Notes: generated by a model from the sequence alone, not told the origin. A DNA stretch of 64,000 bases from Terrimesophilobacter sp963702165 (GCA_963702165.1 OY969722.1:1798001-1862000); one strand, 5' to 3'. Shown: positions 1 through 10,147, counted from the stretch's first letter. Translations and numbers: made by a program.

Positions 1-1368
1 TGCCGCGGTGCGCTGGGTGGCGACGAGCGAGCTCCCCGACCCGAGCCCGTACCTCGAGGGCGGCGAACTGCTCCTCACCACCGGGCTGGTGGACCGGGAT
101 GCCGACGGGTGGGGCGAGTTCGTGTCTGTCGTGCTCGCCGCCGGAGTGGTGGCGGTCGGATTTGGGGTGGGGGTTCGGCATCCGGAGTTGCCTGCTGGCC
201 TGTCGTCCGCGGCCGAGCGGGCCGGCCTGAACCTGTTCACGGTCCCGCGGCCGACGCCGTTCATCGCGGTGAGCAAGGCGGTGGCCGATTCGCTCGCCGA
301 CGCCGAGCGGGATGAGGACCGCCGCTCGCTCGCGCACCAGCAGGACCTGACGCGGGCCGCGGTCGCAGGCTCGGCGGAGCTCGCCCGGGCGCTCGCGCGG
401 ATCGTCGGCGGCTCGGCTGCGGTGCTCGGGCAGCAGGGCGAGGTGCTGTTCGAGGCGTCCCCTGCTGGGCCGCCGTTGGCCGACGCGGGCGCGACCGCTC
501 ATCGAGCGGATGCAGCGCGACGGCGACCGACGCAGCGCGTTCGCCGAGATCGGTGCGGCGGGGCGGATGCTGGTGCAACCGGTCGAGTTGCACGGGCGCA
601 CCGACGCGTACCTGGTGATCGAGTCGGCGGACGCGTTGAACCCGGCTCAGCGCACCGCGGTGTCGACGGCGCTCGCGCTGCTGACGCTCGAGCGCGACCG
701 GGCGCGGGTGGAGCGGGACGCTGCGCGGCGCATCCGGGCGGGCGCGGTGTCGCTGCTGCTGCAGGGCGATGCGGTCGCGGCCGAGGCAGTGCTCGGCGAG
801 TTGCCGTGGGCATCGGCACGGGTGGTGCGGGCACGCGGCGCGGACGTCGCGGAGGCGCTGGCGACGCTCGAGCACCTGGGGGCGATCGCCACCGTGACGC
901 CCGATGACGAGCTCATTGTGATCGCCGCTGATGAACCGGACCTGCCCGGCCTGCTGGTCGGGGTCGGGCCGGTGCAGTCGCTCGCGGCGCTGGGCGTTAG
1001 CGACAATGCAGCGCGGGATGCGCTTGCGGCCACGTCGCCGGGCCGGCCCGTGGTGCGCTGGGAGGAACTCGCGGGCGAGGGCGTCGACGCCCTGCTGGCG
1101 CCGGATTCGCTGGCGTCGTACGCCGCGATGCTGCTCGCATCCGTGCTGTCGCGTCCGGATGCCGCGGAACTGCTGGCCGCGCTGCGCTCGTTCCTGAAGC
1201 ACAACGGGCAGATCGGGCCGGCGGCATCCGAACTGGGCGTGCACCGCAACACGATGCGCAACCGGCTGGCGCTGGCCGAGGATCTGCTCGGCCGCTCGCT
1301 GCACGACCCGCAAGCGCGCGCCGACCTGTGGATCGCGCTGAAGCACGTGCTGACGCCCCGCTGGTTGA
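1..1368 (+). CDS. PucR/CdaR-type transcriptional regulator, 5' truncated by window edge, frameshifted
   Basis: DNA-binding regulator of the PucR family. The first ~160 visible residues form the N-terminal PucR domain, with the typical string LEGGELLLTTGL. A net +1 shift near 480-500 moves the reading into the frame that holds the middle region (from ATG 510) and the C-terminal PucR helix-turn-helix (GPAASELGVHRNTMRNRL). The start lies upstream of the window. The 3' end is uncertain: the second frame stays open past 1368 into a palindromic repeat and the antisense end of the next gene, while a TGA in the repeat at 1366-1368 would fit the usual family length. PucR proteins usually control neighbouring catabolic genes, so this may sense an intermediate of the aromatic cluster that follows; that role is inferred. 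Confidence 0.8.
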
Positions 1369-1509
1369 GGGGTCGCGCGCATCCGCTGGTTGAGGGGTCG
1401 CGCAGCGACCGTCTCGAAACCACCCGCCGGGCGAAGCCGGTTTCGAGACGATTTCGCGGCAGCGAAATCGCTCAACCAGCCGGGCGGCGCGATCCCTCAA
1501 CCAGCAGCC
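1361..1509. repeat. Compound REP-A palindromic repeat
   Basis: Two GGTTGAGGGGTCGCG units are followed by the complementary CGAGACGATTTCGCGGC and two CTCAACCAGC ends, so the block can fold into one or more long hairpins. It lies between the convergent pucR and monooxygenase genes, and its last GCTGGTTGAGG end (reverse strand) supplies the monooxygenase stop codon. Confidence 0.85.
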
Positions 1510-3397
1510 GCGCGCATGCAGCCGGCGAAGAACTCGGTGAGCTCCTCCCGCGCCGTGAGCGGCAGCACGTGCGCGACGTACTGGTCCGGGCGGACGATCA
1601 CCAAGCATCCGGCCCGGTCGATGCCGCGCTCGTCGAAGATGTCGCCTCGCTCCGGGTCCACCGCGTAGACCTTCTCGTAGTCGATCAGCCCGAACGGCCC
1701 GACGCGCGGCAGGAAGATCGGCGGCACCCGGCCGAGCTCAACGTCCTCGTAGCGCTGCTGGAAGACCACCTTGACGTCGAACACGCTGTCCACGATCGCT
1801 GCCCTCCGGGGTGAACCGCGCCACCGGCGAGTCTGCGGATGTCGCCAGCCACTCCGCCCAGTCGGTCAGCGCCGACGCTTCACCGGCCGTCGGGGCATCC
1901 GCGAACGCGTACACACGCCACCGGCCATCCGCCCGGTGATGATGCCCGAGGTGCACGGGGTTCGCATCCGCGACCCGCAGCGCCCGGGCCGACTTGAAGC
2001 GCTTGCCGATCGGGAAGCCGGATCGCGAGCTGCTGGTGCGTCGCCTCACCCGTGATGATCGACGGCTCGTACTGGGTCATGAACCCGGCCGGGAACTCCG
2101 CGGTGGTGACATAGAACTCGGCTAGCTCGGCCGGGCTCTCGAACTCCTCGGGCTTCTTCGCCATCATCGACGCCCACTCACGGTCGAAGTCGATGAGGTT
2201 CTGCGCGACCACCTGCCGCTCGGCCGAGTAGGTCTCCAGGAGCGACTCGGGGGCGCGGCCGTCGAGGACCTGCCCGAGCTTCCAGCCCAGGTTGAAGCCA
2301 TCCTGGATTGACACGTTCATGCCCTGGCCGGCCTTCGCGCTGTGCGTGTGGCAGGCATCCCCGGCGATGAAGACGCGCGGGGCGCGCTGCCCGGTGAGCT
2401 CGACCGGCACGTCGTCGAACTTGTCGGTGACCCGGTGACCGACCTCGTAGACGCTGGACCAGGCGACGTTGCGAACGTCGAGCGTGTACGGGTTCAGGAT
2501 GGCGTTGGCCTTGGCGATGATCTGCTCGATCGTGGTCTGCCGGACCGCATGCTGGTCATCCGCGCCGACCGCGCCGAGGTCGACGTACATCCGGAAGAGG
2601 AAGCCGCCCTCGCGCGGGATGAGCAGGATGCTCCCGTTGTCGTGCGACTGGATCGCGCACTTGGTGCGGATGTCGGGGAAGTCGGTGACCGCGAGCACGT
2701 CCATCACACCCCAGGCGTGGAACGACCCAGTGCCCAGGTGCTTGCGGCCGATCGACTCCCGCACCGCGCTCTTCGCGCCGTCGCAGCCGACGACGTACTT
2801 CGCGCGCACGACGCGCTGCTCACCGATGCGCTCGCCCGCGGTGGCCCGCACCGTCACGGCCACCGGATACTCGGCGCCCTCGGTGATCTCCAGCGTGACG
2901 AAGTCCCAGCCGTAGTCGGGCTTGATACGGGCCGGGCCGTTGGCCGCGAACTCGGCGAAGTAGTCCAGCACGCGGGCCTGGTTGACGAGCATGTGCGGGA
3001 ACTCGCTGATGCCGTGCGGGTCGTCTTCGGTCCGCTGCGTGCGGATGATCGCGCTCGGGTTGGCCGGGTCCGGCGCCCAGAAGTTCATGGCGGTCAGCTG
3101 GAACGCTTCCGAGATGAGCCGCTCGGCGAAGCCGAAGGCCTGGAAGGTCTCGTTGCTGCGCGCCTGGATGCCGTCCGCCTGGCCGATCTCGAGGCGTCCG
3201 GCTCGCCGCTCGATGAGTCGCGCGTGGATCGAGGGGTACTGCGAGAGCTGGGCGGCGACGACCATGCCGGCCGGGCCGGAGCCGACGATCAGCACGTCCA
3301 TCTCGTCGGGGAGTTCGTCCGGGCGGTCGAGGCCGGTGCCGGCCGCCGGGAGCACGCGGGGGTCACCGGATACATAGCCGTGGTGGTGGAACTGCAT
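1497..3397 (-). CDS. FAD-dependent aromatic monooxygenase (phenol 2-monooxygenase / 3-hydroxybenzoate 4-monooxygenase family), frameshifted
   Basis: Group A flavoprotein hydroxylase that would use NAD(P)H and O2 to hydroxylate a phenolic ring. Seen: the dinucleotide motif VLIVGSGPAGMVVAAQL near residue 50, the DG motif VGCDGAKSAVRESIG, the flavin GD motif VFIAGDACHTHSAKAGQG, and a C-terminal thioredoxin-like dimerisation domain typical of phenol hydroxylase. The chosen ATG at 3397 has an upstream GGAAGC and gives MQFHHHGYVSGDPRV, the usual start of this subfamily; an upstream start at 3445 would run into the promoter. Two frame changes (near 2030 and 1790) split the C-terminal domain, so the 633-residue product is a reconstruction. 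It is divergent from an IclR gene. The substrate is not readable; the adjacent homoprotocatechuate genes suggest a hydroxyphenylacetate or hydroxybenzoate. Confidence 0.85.
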
Positions 3398-3427
3398 CGT
3401 TCGCTTCCTTGTCCCGGGTCGCGAGCG

Positions 3428-3463
3428 TGTTCTATAATCGAACACCTCGTTCTATTCCAGAAC
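3428..3463. promoter_or_regulatory. Paired inverted repeats, probable IclR operator
   Basis: Two short dyads lie between the divergent monooxygenase and iclR starts: TGTTC-N7-GAACA at 3428-3444 and GTTCT-N5-AGAAC at 3449-3463. Their centres are 20 bp apart, about two helical turns. The placement suggests autoregulation plus control of the monooxygenase. Confidence 0.6.
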
Positions 3464-3500
3464 AGTATCTCGTTTGGTCTAGCGCACCACAAGGGCAGGG

Positions 3501-4199
3501 ATGAGCACGACCACACCGCACTCGCAGACCCTGTCGCGGGGCATCCGGATGCTGGAGATCCTGGCCGAGTCGACCTCGCCGATGACGATTGCCGATGTCG
3601 CGGCGGCGCTCGGGGTGCACCGGTCGATCGCGTACCGGATCCTGCGGACGCTCGAAGACCACGGACTCGTTGTGCGCGACGGCGCCGGTGCGATCGAGCT
3701 CGGGCCGCGGCTGGCGGCGCTCGCGCGGAGCGTGTCGCGGGACCTGCAGGCGGCGGCGCTGCCGGAGTTGACCCTGGTAGCGAACGAACTGCGAATGACC
3801 GCGTTCGTGTCGGTGCTGGATCAGCACGACGTCGTGACGCTGGTCAGCGTCGAGCCGCGGCACGCGCAGGCGACGGTGGTGCGGCGGCCGGGCACGCGGC
3901 ATCCGATCTCTCGGGGTGCGCCCGGACTGGCGATCCAGTCGATGCTGACCGCGGCCCAGTGGCGCGCGCTCGAGTCGGAGCACGAGCGCCCGGAGGCCGA
4001 GCTCGCCGCCGCCCGCGGCTATGCGACCAGTCACGACGAGGTGATAGCCGGGCTGTCGTCGGTCGCGGTGCCGCTGGCTATCGCCGGGCAGCCGCCAGCG
4101 GCCGTCGCTGTGGTGTACGTCGCGGCCGGTGAGGACCAGGCCGCCCTCGCCGCGCGCCTCAGCGCCGCTGCCCGCACGATCGCCGCCGAGCTGCAATAG
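3501..4199 (+). CDS. IclR family transcriptional regulator
   Basis: Intact 232-residue regulator. The N-terminal winged helix-turn-helix (residues ~12-70) contains TIADVAAALGVHRSIAYRIL; the C-terminal IclR effector domain contains RHPISRGAPGLAI and an SSVAVPL strand near the end. It starts with ATG shortly after the paired dyads at 3428-3463 and is transcribed away from the monooxygenase. IclR proteins commonly regulate aromatic catabolism such as the protocatechuate and homoprotocatechuate routes, which fits its position between the hydroxylase and the ring-cleavage operon. The effector is unknown. Confidence 0.92.
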   Translation: MSTTTPHSQTLSRGIRMLEILAESTSPMTIADVAAALGVHRSIAYRILRTLEDHGLVVRDGAGAIELGPRLAALARSVSRDLQAAALPELTLVANELRMTAFVSVLDQHDVVTLVSVEPRHAQATVVRRPGTRHPISRGAPGLAIQSMLTAAQWRALESEHERPEAELAAARGYATSHDEVIAGLSSVAVPLAIAGQPPAAVAVVYVAAGEDQAALAARLSAAARTIAAELQ

Positions 4200-4214
4200 A
4201 CCGGCACCTCTTCA

Positions 4215-4274
4215 TTGAGTCGGGAGTAGTTGCCCAAATGAGGCACCGGATAAGGGCAAATACTCCCGACTCAA
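4215..4274. repeat. Long hairpin, TTGAGTCGGGA family, copy 1
   Basis: Perfect 14-bp arms TTGAGTCGGGAGTA and TACTCCCGACTCAA, continued inside by TTGCCC/GGGCAA around a loop that includes ACCGGATAA. It lies between iclR and the FAH-RraA gene. Related copies occur at 33960-34018 and 62735-62798. It could be a terminator or attenuator, but there is no trailing T-run. Confidence 0.85.
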
Positions 4275-4344
4275 CGTGGGTCTTGACTGCACCGGGAGGA
4301 GCGTGGTGGGATCGTATATTATTTCGTACACCAACGGAGGTGGC

Positions 4345-5863
4345 ATGGAACCGCTGGCCCGCGTCGAAGCGCTCCTGGGGTACCGCCCCGGCAAGGTCAT
4401 CGCCGTGCACCTCAACTATCCGAGCCGCGCCGCCCAGCGCGGTCGCACACCGGAGGCGCCCAGCTACTTCCTGAAGCCGTCGACGTCGCTCAGTCCGAGC
4501 GGCGAGTCGATCGAGCGGCCCTACGGATGCGAGCTGCTCGCCTTCGAGGGCGAGATCGCCCTGATCATCGGCGCGCGCGCGCGACGCGTGCATCCGGATG
4601 CGGCGTGGGCGGCGGTTGCATCCGTGACGGCCGGTAACGACTTCGGCGTGTACGACCTGCGCTGGGCCGACAAGGGCTCCAACGTGCGGTCGAAGGGCGG
4701 CGACGGCTTCACCCCGATCGGCCCCGCCCTGATTCCAGCGGACGAGGTCGACCCGCGCGCACTGCGTGTGCGCACCTGGGTCAACGACGAGCTTGTGCAG
4801 GAGGACACGACCGCCGACCTGCTGTTCCCGTTCGAGCAGATCATCGCGGACCTGTCCCAGCTGATGACCCTCGAGCCGGGCGATGTGATCCTGACCGGCA
4901 CGCCGGCCGGGTCGACCGTGGTGCAGCCCGCGGATGTCGTCGAGGTGGAGGTCGACGCCGAGGGCTGGTCGACCGGGCGGCTGATCACCCCCGTCGTCGC
5001 CGGCGCGGTGCCGTTCGCGTCGTACGGCGCGGGGCCGCTGGTCGACGACGCGCAGCGCGCGGAGGCGTGGGGTAGCCCGCTGGTTGAGGGATCGCGAAGC
5101 GATCGTCTCGAAACCAGCGCGAAGGGCGCAGGGGTCTCGACAAGCTCGACCACCGAGGGCGCGACCACCGGCACCCTCTCCCCCGACCGTCCGCGACAAG
5201 CTCGCATCCGTCGGCACCGCCACCCTCAGCGCGCAGCTGCGCAAGCGCGGTCTCAACACCGTCAGCATCGACGGCGTCACGCCGACCAAACCGGGCCAGC
5301 ACATGATCGGGCTCGCGCGCACCCTGCGCTTCATCCCCGGCCGCGAGGACCTGTTCAAGCAGCACGGCGGCGGCCACAACGCCCAGAAGCGCGCGTTCGA
5401 CTCGCTCAACGCCGGCGAGGTGCTCGTCATCGAAGCGCGCGGCGAGCGCGGCACCGGCACCGTCGGCGACCTGCTCGCGCTTCGCGCTCAGGTGCGCGGC
5501 GCATCCGGCATCGTCACCGACGGCGGTGTGCGCGACTTCGCCGTCGTGAGCGAACTGGACATCCCCGTCTTCCACGCCGGCGCGCACCCGGCGGTCCTCG
5601 GCCGCCGCCACGTCCCATGGGAAACCGACGTCACCGTCGCCTGTGGAGGAACGGCCGTGCAACCCGGCGACGTGATCGTCGGCGACGCCGACGGTGTCAT
5701 CGTGATCCCGCCGTCGATGGTCGAAGAGGTCGTCGACGACGCCATCGAGCAGGAGCGCCAGGAGCGGTTCATCGGCGAGCAGATCGAGGCGGGCGCATCC
5801 GTCGACGGGCTGTACCCGATGAACGAGGATTGGCTCTCGAAGTACCGCGAGTGGACGCCATGA
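4345..5863 (+). CDS. Fused fumarylacetoacetate hydrolase-type decarboxylase/isomerase and RraA-like aldolase, frameshifted
   Basis: Two catabolic domains in apparently one gene. Residues ~1-230 are an FAH fold of the HpaG type (2-hydroxyhepta-2,4-diene-1,7-dioate isomerase / OPET decarboxylase), with metal-site strings CELLAFEGEIALIIG and GNDFGVYDLRWADKG and the family string ILTGTPAG. The C-terminal ~220 residues are RraA-like (HMG aldolase / oxaloacetate decarboxylase family), with TDGGVRDF and CGGTAVQPGDVIVGD. The linker is encoded by two palindromic repeats. A +1 shift near 5187 separates the domains; deleting one base restores LSPTVRDKLASVGTATL. GGAGG sits 4 nt before the ATG. The stop overlaps the next gene (ATGA). 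It probably carries late steps of homoprotocatechuate degradation; the exact reactions are inferred. Confidence 0.8.
5079..5156. repeat. REP-A plus REP-B repeats inside a coding linker
   Basis: A perfect REP-A unit at 5079-5117 (GCTGGTTGAGGGATCGCGAA ... AAACCAGC) and a REP-B unit at 5133-5156 (GGTCTCGACAAGCTCGACCA) are read in frame as LVEGSRSDRLET and VSTSSTTEG between the FAH and RraA domains. Confidence 0.9.
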
Positions 5864-6583
5864 CCGCCACCGTCAGCAAGTCGCAGCTCGCCTACCGCAC
5901 CATCAAGGAGCGCATCAGCGACGGCTCCTACAGTCCCGGCTACCGCCTGGTACTGGGGCGCATCGCCGAGGAACTCGGCGTCAGCGCGGTGCCGGTGCGG
6001 GAGGCCATCCGGATGCTGGAGGCCGAGGGGCTGGTGCAGTTCGAGCGCAACGTCGGCGCCCAGGTGGCGATGCTCGACCCCACCGAGTACCAGGTCACCA
6101 TGCAGACCCTGGCCCTGGTGGAGGGGTTCGCGACCGCGGTGTCTGCTCCGCACATGACACCGGATGACGTCGCCCGCGCCCGCGCGATCAACGACGCGAT
6201 GGCGCGGACTGCTCGAGCACTTCGACCCGGCGACGTTCACCCGGCTGAACCTGGACTTCCACGCGGTGCTGTTCGAGCACTGCCCCAACCCGCACGTGCT
6301 CGACCTGGTGCACCGCGGGTGGGCACGGATGCGCGCGCTGCGGGAGTCGACGTTCAGTTTCGTTCCCGGGCGGGCGCGGGAGTCGGTGGTGGAGCACGCC
6401 GAGCTGCTCGACCTGATTGAAGCCGGCGCGGATTCGCTCGAGCTGGAGCTCGCGGCGCGGAACCACCGGCTGCGGACGCTGGACGCGTTCCTTGCGCAGT
6501 ACGGCGGCGAATGCGCGCCGCATGCGGTCTCGACAAGCTCGACCACGCGAATCAGACTCGACCACCAGAAGGGAGAACGATGA
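5860..6583 (+). CDS. GntR family transcriptional regulator (FCD type), frameshifted
   Basis: Regulator with an N-terminal GntR winged helix (SQLAYRTIKERISDGSY, then AEELGVSAVPVREAIRMLEAEGLV) and a C-terminal all-helical FCD effector domain. A +1 shift near 6209 (dropping one base gives NDAMARLLEHFDPATF) joins the two parts into ~240 residues. The start ATG overlaps the stop of the FAH-RraA gene by 4 nt and its stop overlaps the DapA-like start by 4 nt, so it is translationally coupled inside the catabolic operon it probably represses. The last residues (HAVSTSSTT) come from a REP-B repeat. Confidence 0.85.
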
Positions 6584-7528
6584 AGTTTCGCACTGACCCG
6601 AGCCAGATCCGCGGATCCATCGCGCCGGTCATGTCGCCGTTCCTGCCCGACGGCTCGCCCGACCTCGAGAGCCTCGAGAACCTGATCCGCTGGCAGCTCG
6701 CATCCGGCACCCACGGCATTTCGATCGGCGGCTCCACCGGTGAGCCGAGCGCGCAGACCATCGAGGAACGCGCCGTGGCCATCGAACTCGCGGCCCGCGT
6801 CATCGACGACCGCGTGCCGTTCATCCCCGGTACCGGATCGGCCAAGCTCGACGAGACCCTCGAACTCACCCAGCGGCGCGAGCGACGCGGGCGCCGACGC
6901 GGTCCTCATCATCACCCCGTACTACGCCCGGCCCACGCAGGAGGCGCTGTACCGCTGGTACAAGACGGTCGCCGACGAGTTCCCCGACCTGCCGATCGTC
7001 GCCTACAACGTGCCCAGCCGCACGTCGGTGGACATCGCGCCGGAAACCGTGGCCCGCCTATTCCGCGACGTCGACAACTTTGTCGGCATCAAGGAGACCA
7101 CCAGGGACTTCGAGCACTTCTCCCGGGTCATGCACCTGTGCGGGCCGGACCTGCTGGTCTGGTCCGGCATCGAACTGCTGTGCCTGCCACTGCTCGCGCT
7201 CGGTGGGGTCGGTTTCATCAGCGCCACCTCGAACATCGCGCCCGTCGCCCACGCGCAGCTATATGAAGCATGGGCCGCGGGCGACCTCGCGCGCGCCCGC
7301 GAGCTGCACTACGGGCTGCACCCGCTCGTCGACCTGCTGTTCGTGGAGACCAACCCGGCACCCGGCAAGTGGGTACTCGAGCAGCGCGGACTGATCCGGT
7401 CCGGTTTCGTCCGCCCGCCGCTGATCACGCCGACGGATGCCGGCATCCAGAAGATCCGGACCCTGCTCGAGACGGGCGGCAGCCTGCTCAGCCCGGTCGA
7501 CGACTTCCAGATTGGAGCGATCCGATGA
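6580..7528 (+). CDS. DapA-like (dihydrodipicolinate synthase family) lyase/aldolase, frameshifted
   Basis: TIM-barrel class I aldolase of the DHDPS/NAL superfamily, ~315 residues. Seen: GGSTGEPSAQTIEER near residue 50, the active-site tyrosine region PIVAYNVPSRTS and the Schiff-base lysine in FVGIKETT (about residue 170). A +1 shift near 6873 is repaired by omitting one base, giving TQRASDAGADAVLIITPYY. It overlaps gntR and hpaE by 4 nt each. In a homoprotocatechuate operon it takes the place expected for an HpaI-type pyruvate aldolase or related lyase. Lysine biosynthesis is unlikely given the context; the real substrate cannot be read from the sequence. Confidence 0.83.
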
Positions 7529-9021
7529 CGCACCACACCCCAGACGGCCTGCCCGAGCGCATCCGCCATTTCATCGACGGCGAGTTCGTCGACAGCGTCG
7601 ACGGCGCCACCTTCGACGTGCTCACCCCGCTGAGCAACGAGACCTACACCCAGGCGGCATCCGGATCCGCGGCCGACATCGACCGCGCGGTCGCGGCGGC
7701 GAAGCGCGCCTTCGATGACGGGCCGTGGCCGAAGATGGTGGCGCGCGATCGCTGGCGCATCCTGAACAAGATCGCTGACGCGGTGGAGGCGCAGGATGCC
7801 CGGCTCGCCGAGCTGGAGACATTCGACACCGGCCTTCCCATTTCCCAGGCCCTCGGCCAGGCGCGGAGGGCGGCGGAGAACTTCCGGTTCTTCGCTGACC
7901 TGATCGTCGCGCAGACCGACGACACTTTCCGGGTCCCCGGCAAGCAGCTCAACTACGTGCACCGCAAACCGGTCGGCGTGGCCGGGCTGATCACGCCGTG
8001 GAACACCCCGTTCATGCTGGAGAGCTGGAAGCTCGCGCCAGCGCTCGCCGCCGGGTGCACGGTCGTGCTGAAACCGGCCGAGTTCACGCCGCTTTCCGCA
8101 AGCCTCTGGGCGGAGATCTTCCGCGAGGCCGGGGTTCCTAATGGCGTGTTCAACCTGGTCAACGGATTCGGCGAGACGGCCGGAGACGCGCTCGTCAAGC
8201 ATCCGGATGTGCGCCTCATCTCCTTCACAGGCGAGACCACCACCGGGCAGACCATCTTTGCCAACGCCGCGCCCCACCTGAAGGGGCTCTCGATGGAGCT
8301 GGGCGGCAAGTCGCCGGCCATCGTCTTCGCCGACGCCGACCTCGATGCCGCGATCGACTCCACCCTGTTCGGCGTGTTCTCGCTGAACGGCGAGCGCTGC
8401 ACCGCGGGCAGCCGCATCCTGGTCGAGCGCTCGGTGTACGACGAGTTCGTCGAACGGTACGCGGCCCGAGCGCGCAACATCGTGGTCGGCGACCCGCATG
8501 ACAAGAGGACCGAGGTCGGCCCACTCGTGCACCCGGAGCACTACGCCAAGGTCATGTCGTACGTCGAGCTCGGCAAGGACGAGGGTCGCCTGGTCGCTGG
8601 CGGTGGACGTCCGGACGGCGTGGGCCCAGGCAACTACGTCGCGCCGACCGTGTTCGTCGATGTGGCACCGGATGCGCGGATCTTCCAGGAGGAGATCTTC
8701 GGCCCGGTCGTCTGCATCACCCCGTTCGACAGCGATGCCGAAGCGCTCGAGCTCGCGAACGCGGTCAAGTACGGGCTCGCCGCGTACCTGTGGACGACCG
8801 ACCTGGAGCGCGCGCACGAGTTTGCGCACGGCATCGAGGCGGGCATGGTGTGGCTGAACTCGCACAACGTCCGCGACCTGCGCACTCCGTTCGGCGGGGT
8901 GAAGGCATCCGGACTCGGGCAGGAGGGCGGCTACCGCTCGCTCGACTTCTACTCGGAGCAGCAGGCGGTGCACATCTCGCTCGGCCCTGTGCACACACCC
9001 AGATTCGGAGCATCCGCATGA
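7525..9021 (+). CDS. hpaE: 5-carboxymethyl-2-hydroxymuconate semialdehyde dehydrogenase (HpaE-like aldehyde dehydrogenase)
   Basis: Intact 498-residue NAD-dependent aldehyde dehydrogenase. Seen: GLITPWNTPFMLESWK, general-base Glu about residue 258 in SMELGGKSPAIVF, nucleophile Cys about residue 292 in LNGERCTAGSRI, and IFGPVVCITPF. The NGERCTAGSR string and the neighbour hpaD favour the HpaE subfamily, which oxidises the semialdehyde made by homoprotocatechuate ring cleavage. ATG overlaps the upstream stop (ATGA) and its stop overlaps hpaD, so expression is coupled. Other semialdehyde substrates cannot be excluded. Confidence 0.9.
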   Translation: MTHHTPDGLPERIRHFIDGEFVDSVDGATFDVLTPLSNETYTQAASGSAADIDRAVAAAKRAFDDGPWPKMVARDRWRILNKIADAVEAQDARLAELETFDTGLPISQALGQARRAAENFRFFADLIVAQTDDTFRVPGKQLNYVHRKPVGVAGLITPWNTPFMLESWKLAPALAAGCTVVLKPAEFTPLSASLWAEIFREAGVPNGVFNLVNGFGETAGDALVKHPDVRLISFTGETTTGQTIFANAAPHLKGLSMELGGKSPAIVFADADLDAAIDSTLFGVFSLNGERCTAGSRILVERSVYDEFVERYAARARNIVVGDPHDKRTEVGPLVHPEHYAKVMSYVELGKDEGRLVAGGGRPDGVGPGNYVAPTVFVDVAPDARIFQEEIFGPVVCITPFDSDAEALELANAVKYGLAAYLWTTDLERAHEFAHGIEAGMVWLNSHNVRDLRTPFGGVKASGLGQEGGYRSLDFYSEQQAVHISLGPVHTPRFGASA

Positions 9022-10068
9022 CCGCAGCACCCGACATCATCCGCGCCGCCTACGCCGAGCTGATCGTCAGCGACCTGGCGGCATCCCGTCGCTTCTACGT
9101 CGACGTGCTCGGGCTGGTGGTCAGCCACGAGGACGAGCACTCGATCCACCTGCGCGCCTTCGAGGAGTACCTGCACCACTCGCTCGTGCTGCGCGTCGGG
9201 CCGACCCCCGCGCTCGCGGTGCTCGGCTACCGGGTGCGCTCGCAGGACGAGGTCGAGGTCGCCGCGCGCTACTACGAGGAGCTCGGATGCCGCGTCGAAC
9301 GTCGCCCGGCCGGCGAGCTGCTCGGCGTCGGCGCCGCGGTACGGGTCGAGGACCCGCTCGGCTTCCCGCTCGAGTTCTTCTACGACGCCGAGCATGTCGA
9401 GCGGTACACCCGCCGGTACGACGTGCACGGCGCGGGCGCGATCAGCCGGCTGGACCACTTCAACGTGGTTACACCGGACCTTCCGACCGCGGTGCGCTAC
9501 TACCAGGACCTCGGCTTCCGGGTGTCCGAGGATATCCAGGACGAGGACGGCACCGTCTACGCCTCCTGGCTGTTCCGCAAGCCGACGGTGCACGACATCG
9601 CCCTCACCGGCGGTGACGGACCTCGGCTGCACCACATCGCCTTCGCGACCCACGAGCGGGACCAGATCCTGCACATCTGCGACAAGCTCGGTGCACTGCG
9701 GCGCTCCGATCACATCGAGCGCGGTCCCGGACGCCACGGCGTCTCGAACGCGTTCTACCTCTATCTGCGCGATCCGGATGGTCACCGCATCGAGATCTAC
9801 ACGCACGACTACTACACCGGCGACCCCGACAACCCGGTGCTCACCTGGGACGTGCACGACAACCAGCGCCGCGACTGGTGGGGCAACCCGGTGGTCCCCA
9901 GCTGGTACGCCGAGGCATCCGCGGTCCTCGACCTCGACGGCAACCCGAAGGCCGCTGGTCGAGCGCGCGGAAGAGCGCGAGGCGGATGTCACGATCGGCG
10001 CCGACGGCTTCTCGTACACGCGCAAGGGTGAGGGGATGCCCGAGTACAAGCTCGGCAATCAGCTCTGA
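9018..10068 (+). CDS. hpaD: 3,4-dihydroxyphenylacetate 2,3-dioxygenase (HpaD/MndD-like extradiol dioxygenase), 3' frameshift
   Basis: Two-domain vicinal-oxygen-chelate extradiol dioxygenase that opens the homoprotocatechuate ring. The metal triad is visible: His in LDHFNVVTPD (about residue 147), His in LHHIAFATHE (about 206) and Glu in HRIEIYTHDY (about 258). The tail THDYYTGDPDNP and the ending GMPEYKLGNQL resemble the Mn/Fe homoprotocatechuate dioxygenases of Arthrobacter and Brevibacterium. A +1 shift near 9951 moves the last ~38 residues (PLVERAEEREADVTIG...) to another frame; without it the protein would end at 10031. It is the last gene of the operon and a REP-A variant follows directly. 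Confidence 0.88.
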
Positions 10069-10073
10069 GACCC

Positions 10074-10147
10074 GCTGGCCCACGGGATCGCGAAGCGTCC
10101 ACCCCCGCTGGCCCACGGGATCGCGAAGCGATCGTCTCGAAACCAGC
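10074..10147. repeat. REP-A variant, two units
   Basis: Two head-to-tail GCTGGCCCACGGGATCGCGA units, the second followed by CGATCGTCTCGAAACCAGC. GGTTGAG is replaced by GGCCCAC. It follows hpaD immediately. Confidence 0.75.

Noticed and set aside
261..1475. Long open frame antisense to pucR
   Set aside because: Antisense artefact with low-complexity Arg/Gln-rich translation; pucR motifs on the other strand are clear.
2342..4132. Long open frame antisense to the monooxygenase
   Set aside because: Shadow of a high-GC gene: no homology, and Arg/Asp-rich composition typical of antisense frames.
4345..5863. Two separate genes (FAH and RraA) instead of a fusion
   Set aside because: Kept as a likely fusion because one base restores a continuous frame through the linker, though no start or RBS test was possible and the alternative remains open.
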